Shown in pieces: positions 1-7,869 of a stretch of 34,606 nucleotides of DNA (position 1 is the first letter of the stretch; each line of letters opens with the position of its first letter). The notes beneath the pieces were generated by a model, which was given only the letters and a program-made list of their open reading frames with translations, made no database searches and had not been told where the DNA came from. Source of the DNA: an uncultured Bacteroidaceae bacterium (GTDB lineage Bacteria > Bacteroidota > Bacteroidia > Bacteroidales > Bacteroidaceae); the NCBI GenBank assembly GCA_905235565.1, contig CAJOLR010000017.1, positions 1 to 34,606 on the forward strand, written 5' to 3'. The position numbers and the translations under genes were made by a program.

Positions 1-311
1 ATCAGGATGAATGACGGCAGCATGACCGAGAATGATGCCAGCAGTGACCCGCACACGGCTTCAGTCCGCGTCATCCCGGCATTCTCAATGGCCTTGAAGC
101 CCACGTATGTGGCCGAGTTTATGCCTATCGGACCCGGAGTCATCTGGCTTACGGCCACGATATCGGTAAACTCTGAATTTGAAATCCAATGCTGTTTCTC
201 CACCACCTCATTCTGTATCAGCGAGAGCATTCCGTAGCCTCCGCCAAACCCGAACAGGCCTATCTTGAAGAAGGTCCAGAACAGTTTCATCCAGATAACA
301 ATGCCGTTCAT
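1..311 (-). CDS. Chromate transporter half-subunit, partial (runs off left edge)
   Basis: This is the N-terminal part of a CHR-family transporter half-protein. It begins at the ATG at 311 with MNGIVIWMKLFWTFFKIGLF and carries the family signature GFGGGYGMLSLIQNEV, followed by a VAVSQMTPGPIGIN stretch. At least 103 residues lie inside the window and the rest lies beyond base 1. Its ATG overlaps the stop codon of the upstream half-gene (ATGA at 311-308), so the two are translationally coupled. Paired short CHR proteins are known to work together as one transporter in other bacteria. Chromate efflux is the name given to the family, and the physiological substrate here is not shown by the sequence. 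The function is family-level; the identity of the fold is secure. Confidence 0.88.
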   Translation of the reverse strand, partial: MNGIVIWMKLFWTFFKIGLFGFGGGYGMLSLIQNEVVEKQHWISNSEFTDIVAVSQMTPGPIGINSATYVGFKAIENAGMTRTEAVCGSLLASFSVMLPSFIL

Positions 312-844
312 GCCTTCCTGAGTTTAAGTAAGTAATACAGGATTGCGCCCGCAATGGCCGCCAATATGATCCATACCGGCGATACTCCCAGCCACCAGAT
401 AAGCAGTGCGGTAACCACTGGCACCCACCAGGTCCATTTGTTCAGACCCGCCTTGGATGCCAGACGGATGGTAGGAGTAAGAATAAGTGCAATGACTGCG
501 GGACGGATGCCCTTGAACACATTCTCCACAATCTCATTGTCACGGTAACTGCCAGCGAACAGCGCAATGGCCAGGATGATGATTATTGACGGCATTGCGG
601 TGCCCATGGCACAGGCCACGCTGCCACGCTTGCCGCGCACCCTGTAGCCCACAAATATGGACATGTTTACAACAAAGACTCCCGGAGCTGACTGGGCAAT
701 CGCCATCAGATCCAGGAAGTCCTGATCAGTTAACCAACCTTTGTGCTCCACCACCTCACGCTGCAACAGCGGAATCATGGCATATCCGCCGCCTATGGTG
801 AACAGCCCCATTTTAAAAAAGGTGATGAAAAGGTCAAATAGCAT
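308..844 (-). CDS. Chromate transporter half-subunit (CHR family)
   Basis: This 178-residue inner-membrane protein starts at the ATG at 844 (MLFDLFITFFKMGLFTIGGG). An in-frame start 13 codons further upstream would run into purL and lacks family similarity. The signature FTIGGGYAMIPLLQREVV and the AIAQSAPGVFVVNMS segment match the CHR domain, followed by several hydrophobic segments up to a basic C-terminus. It is a single-domain (short) form, about half the usual two-domain ChrA. It starts 7 nt after the purL stop and overlaps the next CHR half-gene by 4 nt, so all three probably share a transcript. No ChrB-type regulator is visible. The substrate is inferred only from the family name. Confidence 0.9.
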   Translation of the reverse strand: MLFDLFITFFKMGLFTIGGGYAMIPLLQREVVEHKGWLTDQDFLDLMAIAQSAPGVFVVNMSIFVGYRVRGKRGSVACAMGTAMPSIIIILAIALFAGSYRDNEIVENVFKGIRPAVIALILTPTIRLASKAGLNKWTWWVPVVTALLIWWLGVSPVWIILAAIAGAILYYLLKLRKA

Positions 845-851
845 TATGCAG

Positions 852-3800
852 TTACTTTTGAGCCTCAACCCACTTGCGGGCATTCACGAATGCCTCTATC
901 CACTGGGTGATCTCATCATCCTGACGGTCAGCGGGGTAATATCCGCACTGCCACGGGAATATGGCGCGCTCTGGATGCGGCATCATAGCCACGTGACGGC
1001 CGTCGGCACTTGCTATACCTGCCACGTTGTAGTCCGAACCGTTGGGGTTGGCGGGATAATCGGCATATGTGTATTTGGCTATCACATTGTACTTATCCTC
1101 GGGGTAAGGCAATGAGAACTTGCCCTCACCGTGAGCAACCCAGACACCTAAGCGGCTTCCGCTCAGAGTCTTGAACATCACGCTCTCGTTCTGCGGTATT
1201 GTCAAGCCCAGGAATGCCGACTCAAACTTATGTGAGTCATTGTGCAGCATGTGAGCCTGCTTCTCATAATCCGGATTGATGAGTCCCAGCTCAATCATAA
1301 GCTGACAGCCGTTGCAGATACCTAATGACAGGGTGTCCTTACGTGCATAGAAGCGGTCCAGGGTCTCCTTGGCCTTGGGGTTGAACAGGAACGCACCAGC
1401 CCAGCCCTTAGCTGAACCAAGAACGTCAGAGTTGGAGAATCCGCCGCAGAACACAATCATGTTGATGTCGTCCAGAGTCTCACGGCCGCTAACCAGGTCG
1501 GTCATGGTTACGTCCTTGACATCGAATCCGGCCAGCCACAGTGTGTAGGCCATCTCACGCTCACCGTTGGTACCCTTCTCACGTATGATTGCAGCCTTGA
1601 CTCCGCTCGGTGTACGGCGGTCGGGATCCAGTCCGTACTGTTTAAGTTTACCGCTGAAGTTATAAGCGAACTTAAGGTCCATGGGAACCTTGGAGTAGTT
1701 CTTGTAACGCTTGTCGGCACAGCCGTTCATGGACTGCTTTCTGTCCAGCAGGTATGAGGTCTTGTACCAGAGGTCACGCATCTTGTCAATATCGATGGTG
1801 ATGTCCTTCTTGCCGCGACGGATGTAGAGTGTGCGTGCATCGGCGGGACGGCCTATCACGGCGTAACCTACACCGGCCTCATCAAGCAGAGAACCTACGG
1901 CATCCAGTTTCTTGCTCTCCACCTGCAGCACAACGCCCGGGTTCTCGGCAAACAGCATGCTTGTAAGATCCTTGCCGGTAAGCTTGTCCAGACTTACCTC
2001 CAGACCGCCCTGAGTGTTGGCAAAGCACATCTCAAGCAGTGTTACCACCAGACCACCGGCAGAAATATCATGACCGGCCAGTACCATACGCTTGTCAATG
2101 AGCTGCTGTACTGCGTTGAACGCATCGGCAAAATACTCGGGGTTCTTTACAGTGGGAACGTCACTGCCTATGCGGTCAAGTGACTGAGCCAGGGCAGAAC
2201 CGCCCAGTTTCTGAGAGTCAAAACTGAAGTCTATATGCAGCAGCACACTGTCCTTGCGGTCAGCAAGCACGGGTGACACCACCTTACGTATATCTGACAC
2301 CTCACCGCCCGATGACACGATCACGGTACCCGGGCTGATGACCTTGCCGCCGTCGGGGTACTTCTGGGTCATGGACAGGGAGTCCTTACCGGTGGGAACA
2401 TTGATTCCTAATTCAAGGCAGAAGTCAGACAGAGCCTTGACACCGCTGTACAGACGTGCATCCTCACCCTTCTGTGCGCGGCAGGGCCACATCCAGTTGG
2501 CAGAGAGTGATACGGTCTTGAGTCCATCGGTAAGCGGGGCGAACACTATGTTGGTCAGTGACTCGGCAACTGACAGGACTGAACCGGCAGCGGGATCGGC
2601 CAGACCTGCCTGGGGTGCATGACCGATGGCTGTTGCGATACCCTTGCGGCCGCGGTAGTCAAGTGCCACCACACCGCAGTCAGAGAGCGGCAGCTGCAGC
2701 TTACCCTGACACTGCTGGCGGGCAATCTTACCTGTCACGGAGCGGTCCACCTTGTTGGTAAGCCAGTCCTTGCAGGCCACAGCCTCCAGCTGCAGTACGT
2801 TACCCAGGTACTCCTGTATCTTATCATCACTGTATGTTACGTCCTCATATTTGCGCTCAACGGTCTCGTCAACCATATAGGTCTTGGGCGATGATCCGAA
2901 CATCTGGCTCACTGCCAGGTCAAACGGACGTACGCCGTCGGCCTGCTCAAAGGCAAAGCGGGCATCGCCGGTGGTCTCACCCACCACGTACATCGGGGCG
3001 CGCTCACGCTCGGCAATCTTGCGTACGTGCTCAATGTGCTTCTCATCAATCAGAAGGCCCATACGCTCCTGCGACTCATTGGCTATTATCTCCTTTGATG
3101 ACAGGGTCTTGTCACCAACCGGCAGCTTGCTCATGTCAATCAGACCGCCGCACTCCTCAACCAGCTCGGACAGGCAGTTTACGTGACCGGCCGATCCGTG
3201 GTCGTGGATGGAAACTATGGGATTGGTATCCTCCTCGCACAGGGCGCGTGTCACGTTGTAGGCACGTTTCTGCATCTCGGCATTGGCACGCTGAACTGCA
3301 TTCAGCTCAATACCCGATGAGTAGCGTCCGGTCTCAACCGATGAAACCGATCCGCCGCCCAGACCTATGCGGTAGTTGTCACCACCCAGCACCACAATCT
3401 TGTTGCCCTTCTTGGGAGTTCCCTTTATGCAGTCGCGCCTGGTACCGTAGCCCACGCCTCCGGCCAGCATGATAACCTTGTCATAACCGTACTGCTCGCC
3501 GTTCTCCTGATGCTCAAATGTAAGCAGCGAACCGCAGATAAGCGGCTGTCCGAACTTATTGCCAAAGTCCGATGCACCGTTTGATGCCTTGATAAGTATC
3601 TGCTCAGGGGTCTGATAGAGCCACTTGCGCTCCTTCATGGGCTTTTCCCATGAACGGCACTCATCATTGCGGGGATATGATGTCATATAGACGGCAGTTC
3701 CTGCAATAGGCCATGAACCTGTACCGCCACCCATACGGTCACGTATCTCGCCGCCTGTTCCGGTCGATGCACCGTTGAAGGGCTCAACAGTAGTGGGGAA

Positions 3801-4550
3801 ATTATGCGTCTCGGCCTTAAGTGATATTACGGTCTCTATATTCTTGATTATGAACCAGTCTGATGTAGAGTGATCGGCCGGAGCGAACTGCTCCACAACC
3901 GGGCCCTGTGCAAATGCCACGTTGTCCTTGTAGGCCGAAAGGATGCGGTTGGGGTTCTCCTGCGTGGTCTTCTTGATCATGCCGAAGAGTGATGACTCCA
4001 TCTCCTTGCCGTCAATTATGAACTTTCCCCCGAATATCTTGTGGCGGCAGTGCTCAGAGTTGATCTGGGCAAATCCGAACACCTCGCTGTCGGTAAGTTT
4101 GCGGCCCAGCTCACCCTCCACCTTGTGCAGATACTCAATCTCCTCATTGGAGAGAGCCAGACCCTCCTGCTCGTTGTAAGAGTCCAGGTCATCGATAAAC
4201 AGAATAGGCTGCGGCTTGATGTCAACGGTAAATATCTTCTGGTCAAGACCCTTGTACAGGCGCTGCAGCATTGGGTCGTAGTCAGCATCGGCATTAGCCA
4301 CGGGGAAATACTCCTCAATACGGCTTATACCCTTAAGACCCATGTTCTGGGTAATCTCAACGGCGTTGGTGCTCCAGGGGGTGATCATCTCACGGCGCGG
4401 CCCCACAAAGAAACCTTCCAGAGATTCCTGGTCCAAAGCATCGGCATTACCATAAAGCCAGCTCAGTTTCTTAACATCCTCTGCCTGCAGTTTTGAAGCA
4501 GTCTCAGTGGCAACAATCGTGCCCGTAGGGTTCTTGAAGAAAATAATCAT
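852..4550 (-). CDS. purL: Phosphoribosylformylglycinamidine synthase, single-chain
   Basis: This cytosolic enzyme converts FGAR, glutamine and ATP to FGAM in purine biosynthesis. At 1232 residues it is the large class I form, in which synthase and glutaminase lie on one chain. The synthase half shows LKAETHNFPTTVEPFNGAST with GTGGEIRDR close behind, and later the GKDSLSM and AGHDISAGG elements. The C-terminal glutamine amidotransferase domain has its nucleophile in LGICNGCQLM (about residue 1079) and the His/Glu pair in MMPHPERA (about residue 1195). The start at 4550 puts MIIFFKNPTGTIVATET at the N-terminus, and a TACCTTTG -7-like box lies about 24 nt upstream. Two CHR-family genes follow at once downstream, an unusual partner for a purine gene. 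There are no signs of damage. Confidence 0.97.
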   Translation of the reverse strand: MIIFFKNPTGTIVATETASKLQAEDVKKLSWLYGNADALDQESLEGFFVGPRREMITPWSTNAVEITQNMGLKGISRIEEYFPVANADADYDPMLQRLYKGLDQKIFTVDIKPQPILFIDDLDSYNEQEGLALSNEEIEYLHKVEGELGRKLTDSEVFGFAQINSEHCRHKIFGGKFIIDGKEMESSLFGMIKKTTQENPNRILSAYKDNVAFAQGPVVEQFAPADHSTSDWFIIKNIETVISLKAETHNFPTTVEPFNGASTGTGGEIRDRMGGGTGSWPIAGTAVYMTSYPRNDECRSWEKPMKERKWLYQTPEQILIKASNGASDFGNKFGQPLICGSLLTFEHQENGEQYGYDKVIMLAGGVGYGTRRDCIKGTPKKGNKIVVLGGDNYRIGLGGGSVSSVETGRYSSGIELNAVQRANAEMQKRAYNVTRALCEEDTNPIVSIHDHGSAGHVNCLSELVEECGGLIDMSKLPVGDKTLSSKEIIANESQERMGLLIDEKHIEHVRKIAERERAPMYVVGETTGDARFAFEQADGVRPFDLAVSQMFGSSPKTYMVDETVERKYEDVTYSDDKIQEYLGNVLQLEAVACKDWLTNKVDRSVTGKIARQQCQGKLQLPLSDCGVVALDYRGRKGIATAIGHAPQAGLADPAAGSVLSVAESLTNIVFAPLTDGLKTVSLSANWMWPCRAQKGEDARLYSGVKALSDFCLELGINVPTGKDSLSMTQKYPDGGKVISPGTVIVSSGGEVSDIRKVVSPVLADRKDSVLLHIDFSFDSQKLGGSALAQSLDRIGSDVPTVKNPEYFADAFNAVQQLIDKRMVLAGHDISAGGLVVTLLEMCFANTQGGLEVSLDKLTGKDLTSMLFAENPGVVLQVESKKLDAVGSLLDEAGVGYAVIGRPADARTLYIRRGKKDITIDIDKMRDLWYKTSYLLDRKQSMNGCADKRYKNYSKVPMDLKFAYNFSGKLKQYGLDPDRRTPSGVKAAIIREKGTNGEREMAYTLWLAGFDVKDVTMTDLVSGRETLDDINMIVFCGGFSNSDVLGSAKGWAGAFLFNPKAKETLDRFYARKDTLSLGICNGCQLMIELGLINPDYEKQAHMLHNDSHKFESAFLGLTIPQNESVMFKTLSGSRLGVWVAHGEGKFSLPYPEDKYNVIAKYTYADYPANPNGSDYNVAGIASADGRHVAMMPHPERAIFPWQCGYYPADRQDDEITQWIEAFVNARKWVEAQK

Positions 4551-4573
4551 TTCAGTTACAAAATTTTGATTTG

Positions 4574-4581
4574 CAAAGGTA
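4574..4581 (-). promoter_or_regulatory. Likely purL promoter, -7 element
   Basis: On the minus strand this reads TACCTTTG, which fits the Bacteroidota -7 consensus TAnnTTTG, 24 nt before the purL ATG. I do not see a good TTTG element about 19 nt further upstream, so the call rests on the -7 box and its position. Confidence 0.5.
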
Positions 4582-4644
4582 GTGATTTTGAGCCTTATTT
4601 CCTTCTACACACATCTTCTATTTATTAACATATTTGGAAGCACC

Positions 4645-4723
4645 GCCGGACTATGGGATTGGGGAGACAACGCTCCGAGGCTAATTCGCCTCTCCACGAT
4701 GCTCCCCAAACCCACAGTCCGGC
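4645..4723. repeat. 79-nt imperfect palindrome (MITE/REP-like or structured RNA)
   Basis: The outer arms are 22 nt each (4645-4666 and 4702-4723) and pair with two mismatches. Each arm runs from GCCGGACT to TTGGGGAG, or its complement. Nested inside is a second hairpin, GAGGC (4677-4681) with GCCTC (4688-4692), plus partly pairing ACAACG and CGATG segments. The element is clearly more GC-rich than the sequence around it. It sits upstream of both the leftward purL promoter and the rightward promoter at 4756, so it is not a terminator for any gene I can identify. It could be a miniature inverted-repeat element, a repeated extragenic palindrome, or a small RNA gene. No second copy was noticed in this window. 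Confidence 0.65.
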
Positions 4724-4755
4724 TCCTGCAACTGGAAAAAAAACAATCAAACATA

Positions 4756-4783
4756 TTGTATTTCCATAAAATACGTATATTTG
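4756..4783 (+). promoter_or_regulatory. Promoter of the leader/peptide/LRR-lipoprotein unit
   Basis: A TTG at 4756-4758 is followed after 17 nt by TATATTTG at 4776-4783, which fits the Bacteroidota -33/-7 pattern. Transcription would begin near 4790, giving a leader of more than 330 nt before the first ORF at 5127. Confidence 0.6.
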
Positions 4784-4908
4784 CAATTAGGTATAGTTGT
4801 TATTTGTTACTCTTTGCAACTATATTGACATATTAAGAAAGCGTATAGCTTTATTCCTGAGCAGAGAATCTGGACAATTCTTAAGCAAGACAGGGAGTAA
4901 GGATACAC

Positions 4909-5071
4909 GCTCACGCTGACTATAATTGAGCGACAGCTCATACTATAGACGGTCGGTGTGAGCTTTTCACAAATCTTATTCCGTCTTGCGGCAGTCCAGA
5001 GCCCTCTGTAGGAAAGGGTTATGTGGGCTCACACTTTCATTGTGTATTATTGTTCTGTCCGTGCCCTACAG
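4909..5071 (+). promoter_or_regulatory. Structured 5' leader with two multi-branched hairpins
   Basis: The 340 bases between the promoter and the first small ORF hold two clear foldable blocks. In the first (4909-4963), GCTCAC at 4909 pairs with GTGAGC at 4958-4963 and encloses a perfect TGAGC-GACA-GCTCA hairpin (4927-4940). The closing arm is followed directly by TTTT, as in an intrinsic terminator or attenuator. In the second, CTGTAGG (5006-5012) can pair with CCTACAG (5065-5071), and the alternative pairing GAGCCC (4999-5004) with GGGCTC (5025-5030) overlaps this region. The two pairings could be mutually exclusive. I do not recognise a named riboswitch class. Confidence 0.5.
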
Positions 5072-5126
5072 AACTCATTTATGGCATTTTCTTCCTTATA
5101 GGGATTAAATCCTAAACTGTCTGATT

Positions 5127-5252
5127 ATGAAAAAAAAAGAAGTCAAACAAAAGAGATCTTATCAGAAAATGGAAGTAAGGGTAATTGAGTTTTCTTCCAT
5201 GAATCCTGTATTAGTTTCTTCGTTTACCAACGGAGGTTTTCTTGATGAATAA
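5127..5252 (+). CDS. Small basic peptide upstream of LRR lipoprotein, 41 aa
   Basis: A 41-codon ORF begins MKKKEVKQKRSYQ at 5127 and stops with TAA at 5250-5252, 20 nt before the ATG of the lipoprotein. It has a Lys/Arg-rich start, a central beta-like MEVRVIEF stretch and a Ser/Gly-rich end (SSFTNGGFLDE). I recall similar 40-50-residue peptides (basic N-terminus, Y..P/Q motif, hydrophobic strand, Gly-rich tail) near fimbrillin and BspA genes in Bacteroides and Prevotella. Their function is not established to my knowledge. There is no signal peptide. It could be a regulatory leader peptide, a small protein in its own right, or a chance ORF; its position between the structured leader and the lipoprotein favours a real gene. 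Confidence 0.55.
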   Translation: MKKKEVKQKRSYQKMEVRVIEFSSMNPVLVSSFTNGGFLDE

Positions 5253-5272
5253 TTAAATGAAACTAATTGAAT

Positions 5273-7696
5273 ATGAGAACAAAGACTATTTTTGCTTCAG
5301 CGACCATTTCCGCTATTATGACTGTACTGTCATGTTCAGATTATATGACAGGCAATTTGAAAATCCAACCTTCACAGGAAATACAATGTAATTTTACGGC
5401 AGTAATGCCGGAGTTCAAATCCGAAGGACAAGCTGACACAAAAGCCTCTCTATCTTCGGTCGTAAAAATCAACTGGACTAAGAATGACAGGCTTGTTGTC
5501 CTGAACCTAACTAAAGGAAAACAATTGGGTGGCTACCTGAATGCCGACAACAATGGCATATCATCCTCTTTTACTCCCACGAACCTGACAGGAACTATTT
5601 CAGCAGGAGACAAATTGGTATTTCTACTGGATTATAAAAAGGAAATGGCAGTAGTTGATGAGCAGGACTACAATCCTATTTCTGTAGATTTTTCATCTCA
5701 AAGGGGTGATGGAACAGACGTACCTATAGTTGTTTATGCTGAATACACAGCTTCACAGGACAATAACATAGATGCCACAAATCCTGACTTCAATTTTTTA
5801 GTCAGCTATATGCAATTGGCCTTGTCCGCTCTTCCTGCCACAACGTCTGTTTCATCTGTTCAGATAAGCGATATCAGCAGCGGTTGTATGTTCACCATCT
5901 CAAATGACAAGAAATTTATTGCCACTCCCCAAAACGGAAGCATAACATTAAACAACTCATTCAATGCCAATTCAAAGGGCGCCAATACACGTTACTTTTC
6001 ATGCTTCAGTTCGGAGCAGAAAGCTACTCCCCGTGACGCTATGATTATTGCCAACGGCAACCCTCACCATACAGCATGGCTGAAATCAGCTTTTAATGTC
6101 GGTTTTTACTATCAGTCTGTTGCCACAGGTTTCACTAATGAGAACATCCAGTTTGTTGATGATGTCTTCAAATCATACTGTGTATCACACTTTGATGGCA
6201 ACAATGACGGTGAAGTATCATTTGCCGAAGCCGCAGCTGTCACCTCCTACCCGGCCTTCACAGATGCAGAGAAGAGTTCAATCATGTCTGTGTATGAACT
6301 TGCATATTTCCCTTCCGAACTGGGATTACCGTCATTTGCCGGTTTAACTGCACTCAAGAACGTAATATTGCCTGGAACCCTTACCGCAATTCCGGACAAT
6401 GCTTTCAACGGATGCACATCACTTGAAGAGATCAATATTCCAGACAACGTCACCACAATCGGAACCAATGCTTTTAAAGGATGCACTTCATTGCAGTACT
6501 TCAGCGGCAATCTGGCAAGCAGTGACCATCAGTTCCTTATTGACGGAGAATACCTGCTGGCATTTGCGCCAAACAAGCATAATAATGTTAAGATTCCCGA
6601 TAATATAAGGTATATTAATGATGGAGTATTTGAGAACTGTGCGAATATGAGGTCTGTGAATCTGTCTCAGACAACAAACATAGGAAACAACACTTTTGCC
6701 GGATGCACATCACTTAATTCAATCAATCTTGTGAATGATATAGTTTCCATAGGAGATGAAGCTTTTAAAGGCTGCAGTTCTTTGGAAACAGTATATAGCC
6801 AAAACAGTACACCCGCAGCCATCGGAACTGATGTGTTTACAGACTGCGCACCAGCCTTGAAGATTTTTGTAGCGGAATCCGATAAGAGCAATTATGACGC
6901 TGACGTAACTTGGAGTCAATATACCATTGTAGCCAGAAACTGGCATAAAATATACTATACTACTACAGATGGACAACCTATAACACCAAATGCCGGTTTA
7001 GATTTCGGTTATTCCTATAATGGAGATATCACAATTGTGTCAAACACATACAATGATGGTCAGGGAGTAATTGAGTTCAGTGGAAACATCAGGTATTTAC
7101 CTAAAGAATGGGATGGTGTGAATAGTTTCTATGCTTCTATGTTTACAAATCAGACCACATTGGTTTCTATTACTTTTCCGGAATGTATTGAAGAATTACC
7201 CTCTGTAAGCGGATGCAATAATCTTGTTTCTATCAATATTCCTGAATGCGTAGATGGTGAGGCAAATATTGAAGATAAGTTTTCAGGTTGTACCTCTATC
7301 AGTACTTTTTCAGGAACACATACTTGTGCAAATGGAAAGTACGTAGTATTTAATGGAAAAATATATCTTGCGGCACCTGATCTCCCTGCAGAGATTACCA
7401 TTCCCGGCGAAGTTAATTCAATTGGAGGTCTTGCTTTCTTGCTTTGCAGTAACCTGAAGAAGGTCACTATCATGGACAACATTAAGGAAATAGGACTGCA
7501 GGCTTTCCGCTCCAATCCATGTGAGATAGAAGACTACTATTTCACTGCAACACAACCTCCAATTCTGTCTGGAGATTTATGGACATTCTGGTTTAAAAGT
7601 GATGGTAAGATATATGTGCCTATGGATGCAGTAGATACATATAAGACTGCCGGACAAAACTGGGAAGCATACAAAGACAGGATAATAGGTTATTAA
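5273..7696 (+). CDS. Fimbrillin-like / BspA leucine-rich-repeat surface lipoprotein
   Basis: This is an 807-residue predicted outer-surface lipoprotein. The ATG at 5273 is chosen over an upstream TTG because it gives a compact signal peptide ending in the lipobox VLSC (Cys21). Residues 25 to about 290 resemble the fimbrillin-like N-terminal region of Bacteroidales surface proteins. A Ca-binding-like loop, DGNNDGEVSFAEA, follows at about 306-318. Treponema/BspA-type LRR_5 repeats with IP..VT.IG..AF.GC.SL spacing fill about 340-530. The protein is two-part: each half ends in a Y-rich cap (ESDKSNYDADVTWSQYT; VDTYKTAGQNWEAYKDRI). Such proteins bind host or microbial partners, but the partner here is unknown. 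Base use is visibly AT-richer than purL, hinting at acquisition. It probably shares a transcript with the small peptide upstream. Confidence 0.88.
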   Translation: MRTKTIFASATISAIMTVLSCSDYMTGNLKIQPSQEIQCNFTAVMPEFKSEGQADTKASLSSVVKINWTKNDRLVVLNLTKGKQLGGYLNADNNGISSSFTPTNLTGTISAGDKLVFLLDYKKEMAVVDEQDYNPISVDFSSQRGDGTDVPIVVYAEYTASQDNNIDATNPDFNFLVSYMQLALSALPATTSVSSVQISDISSGCMFTISNDKKFIATPQNGSITLNNSFNANSKGANTRYFSCFSSEQKATPRDAMIIANGNPHHTAWLKSAFNVGFYYQSVATGFTNENIQFVDDVFKSYCVSHFDGNNDGEVSFAEAAAVTSYPAFTDAEKSSIMSVYELAYFPSELGLPSFAGLTALKNVILPGTLTAIPDNAFNGCTSLEEINIPDNVTTIGTNAFKGCTSLQYFSGNLASSDHQFLIDGEYLLAFAPNKHNNVKIPDNIRYINDGVFENCANMRSVNLSQTTNIGNNTFAGCTSLNSINLVNDIVSIGDEAFKGCSSLETVYSQNSTPAAIGTDVFTDCAPALKIFVAESDKSNYDADVTWSQYTIVARNWHKIYYTTTDGQPITPNAGLDFGYSYNGDITIVSNTYNDGQGVIEFSGNIRYLPKEWDGVNSFYASMFTNQTTLVSITFPECIEELPSVSGCNNLVSINIPECVDGEANIEDKFSGCTSISTFSGTHTCANGKYVVFNGKIYLAAPDLPAEITIPGEVNSIGGLAFLLCSNLKKVTIMDNIKEIGLQAFRSNPCEIEDYYFTATQPPILSGDLWTFWFKSDGKIYVPMDAVDTYKTAGQNWEAYKDRIIGY

Positions 7697-7790
7697 AATA
7701 CAATTATACAATTGTCGAAAATATAAGAGCCACAGTGACAGCCTTATGACATAGAGATGTAATCCATTTGTGTCCAGGGGTCGAATTGTT

Positions 7791-7852
7791 ATTCGCAATA
7801 TATGCGAGTTAATTTTGTCATTTATTCGCAAATACATATATTTGTTGCGAAT
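7791..7852 (+). promoter_or_regulatory. fic promoter with nested dyad operators
   Basis: TTTG (7814-7817), 19 nt, then TATATTTG (7837-7844) form a full Bacteroidota promoter. ATTCGCAA (7824-7831) and its exact inverted copy TTGCGAAT (7845-7852) flank the -7 box. A second ATTCGCAA lies 33 nt upstream (7791-7798) and faces an imperfect inverse, TGCGAGT (7803-7809). The spacing of about three helical turns suggests binding of a dimeric repressor. Confidence 0.65.
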
Positions 7853-7869
7853 TAAATTAAGAATCAACT

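Noticed and set aside
4582-4836. 84-codon plus-strand frame across the palindrome
   Set aside because: It runs through the inverted-repeat element and the promoter at 4756, has no protein-like composition or start signal, and ends in low-complexity AT sequence.
7697-7790. Possible terminator after the LRR lipoprotein
   Set aside because: Only short AT-rich self-complementary bits (such as CAATT/AATTG) are present, with no stable stem plus T-run.
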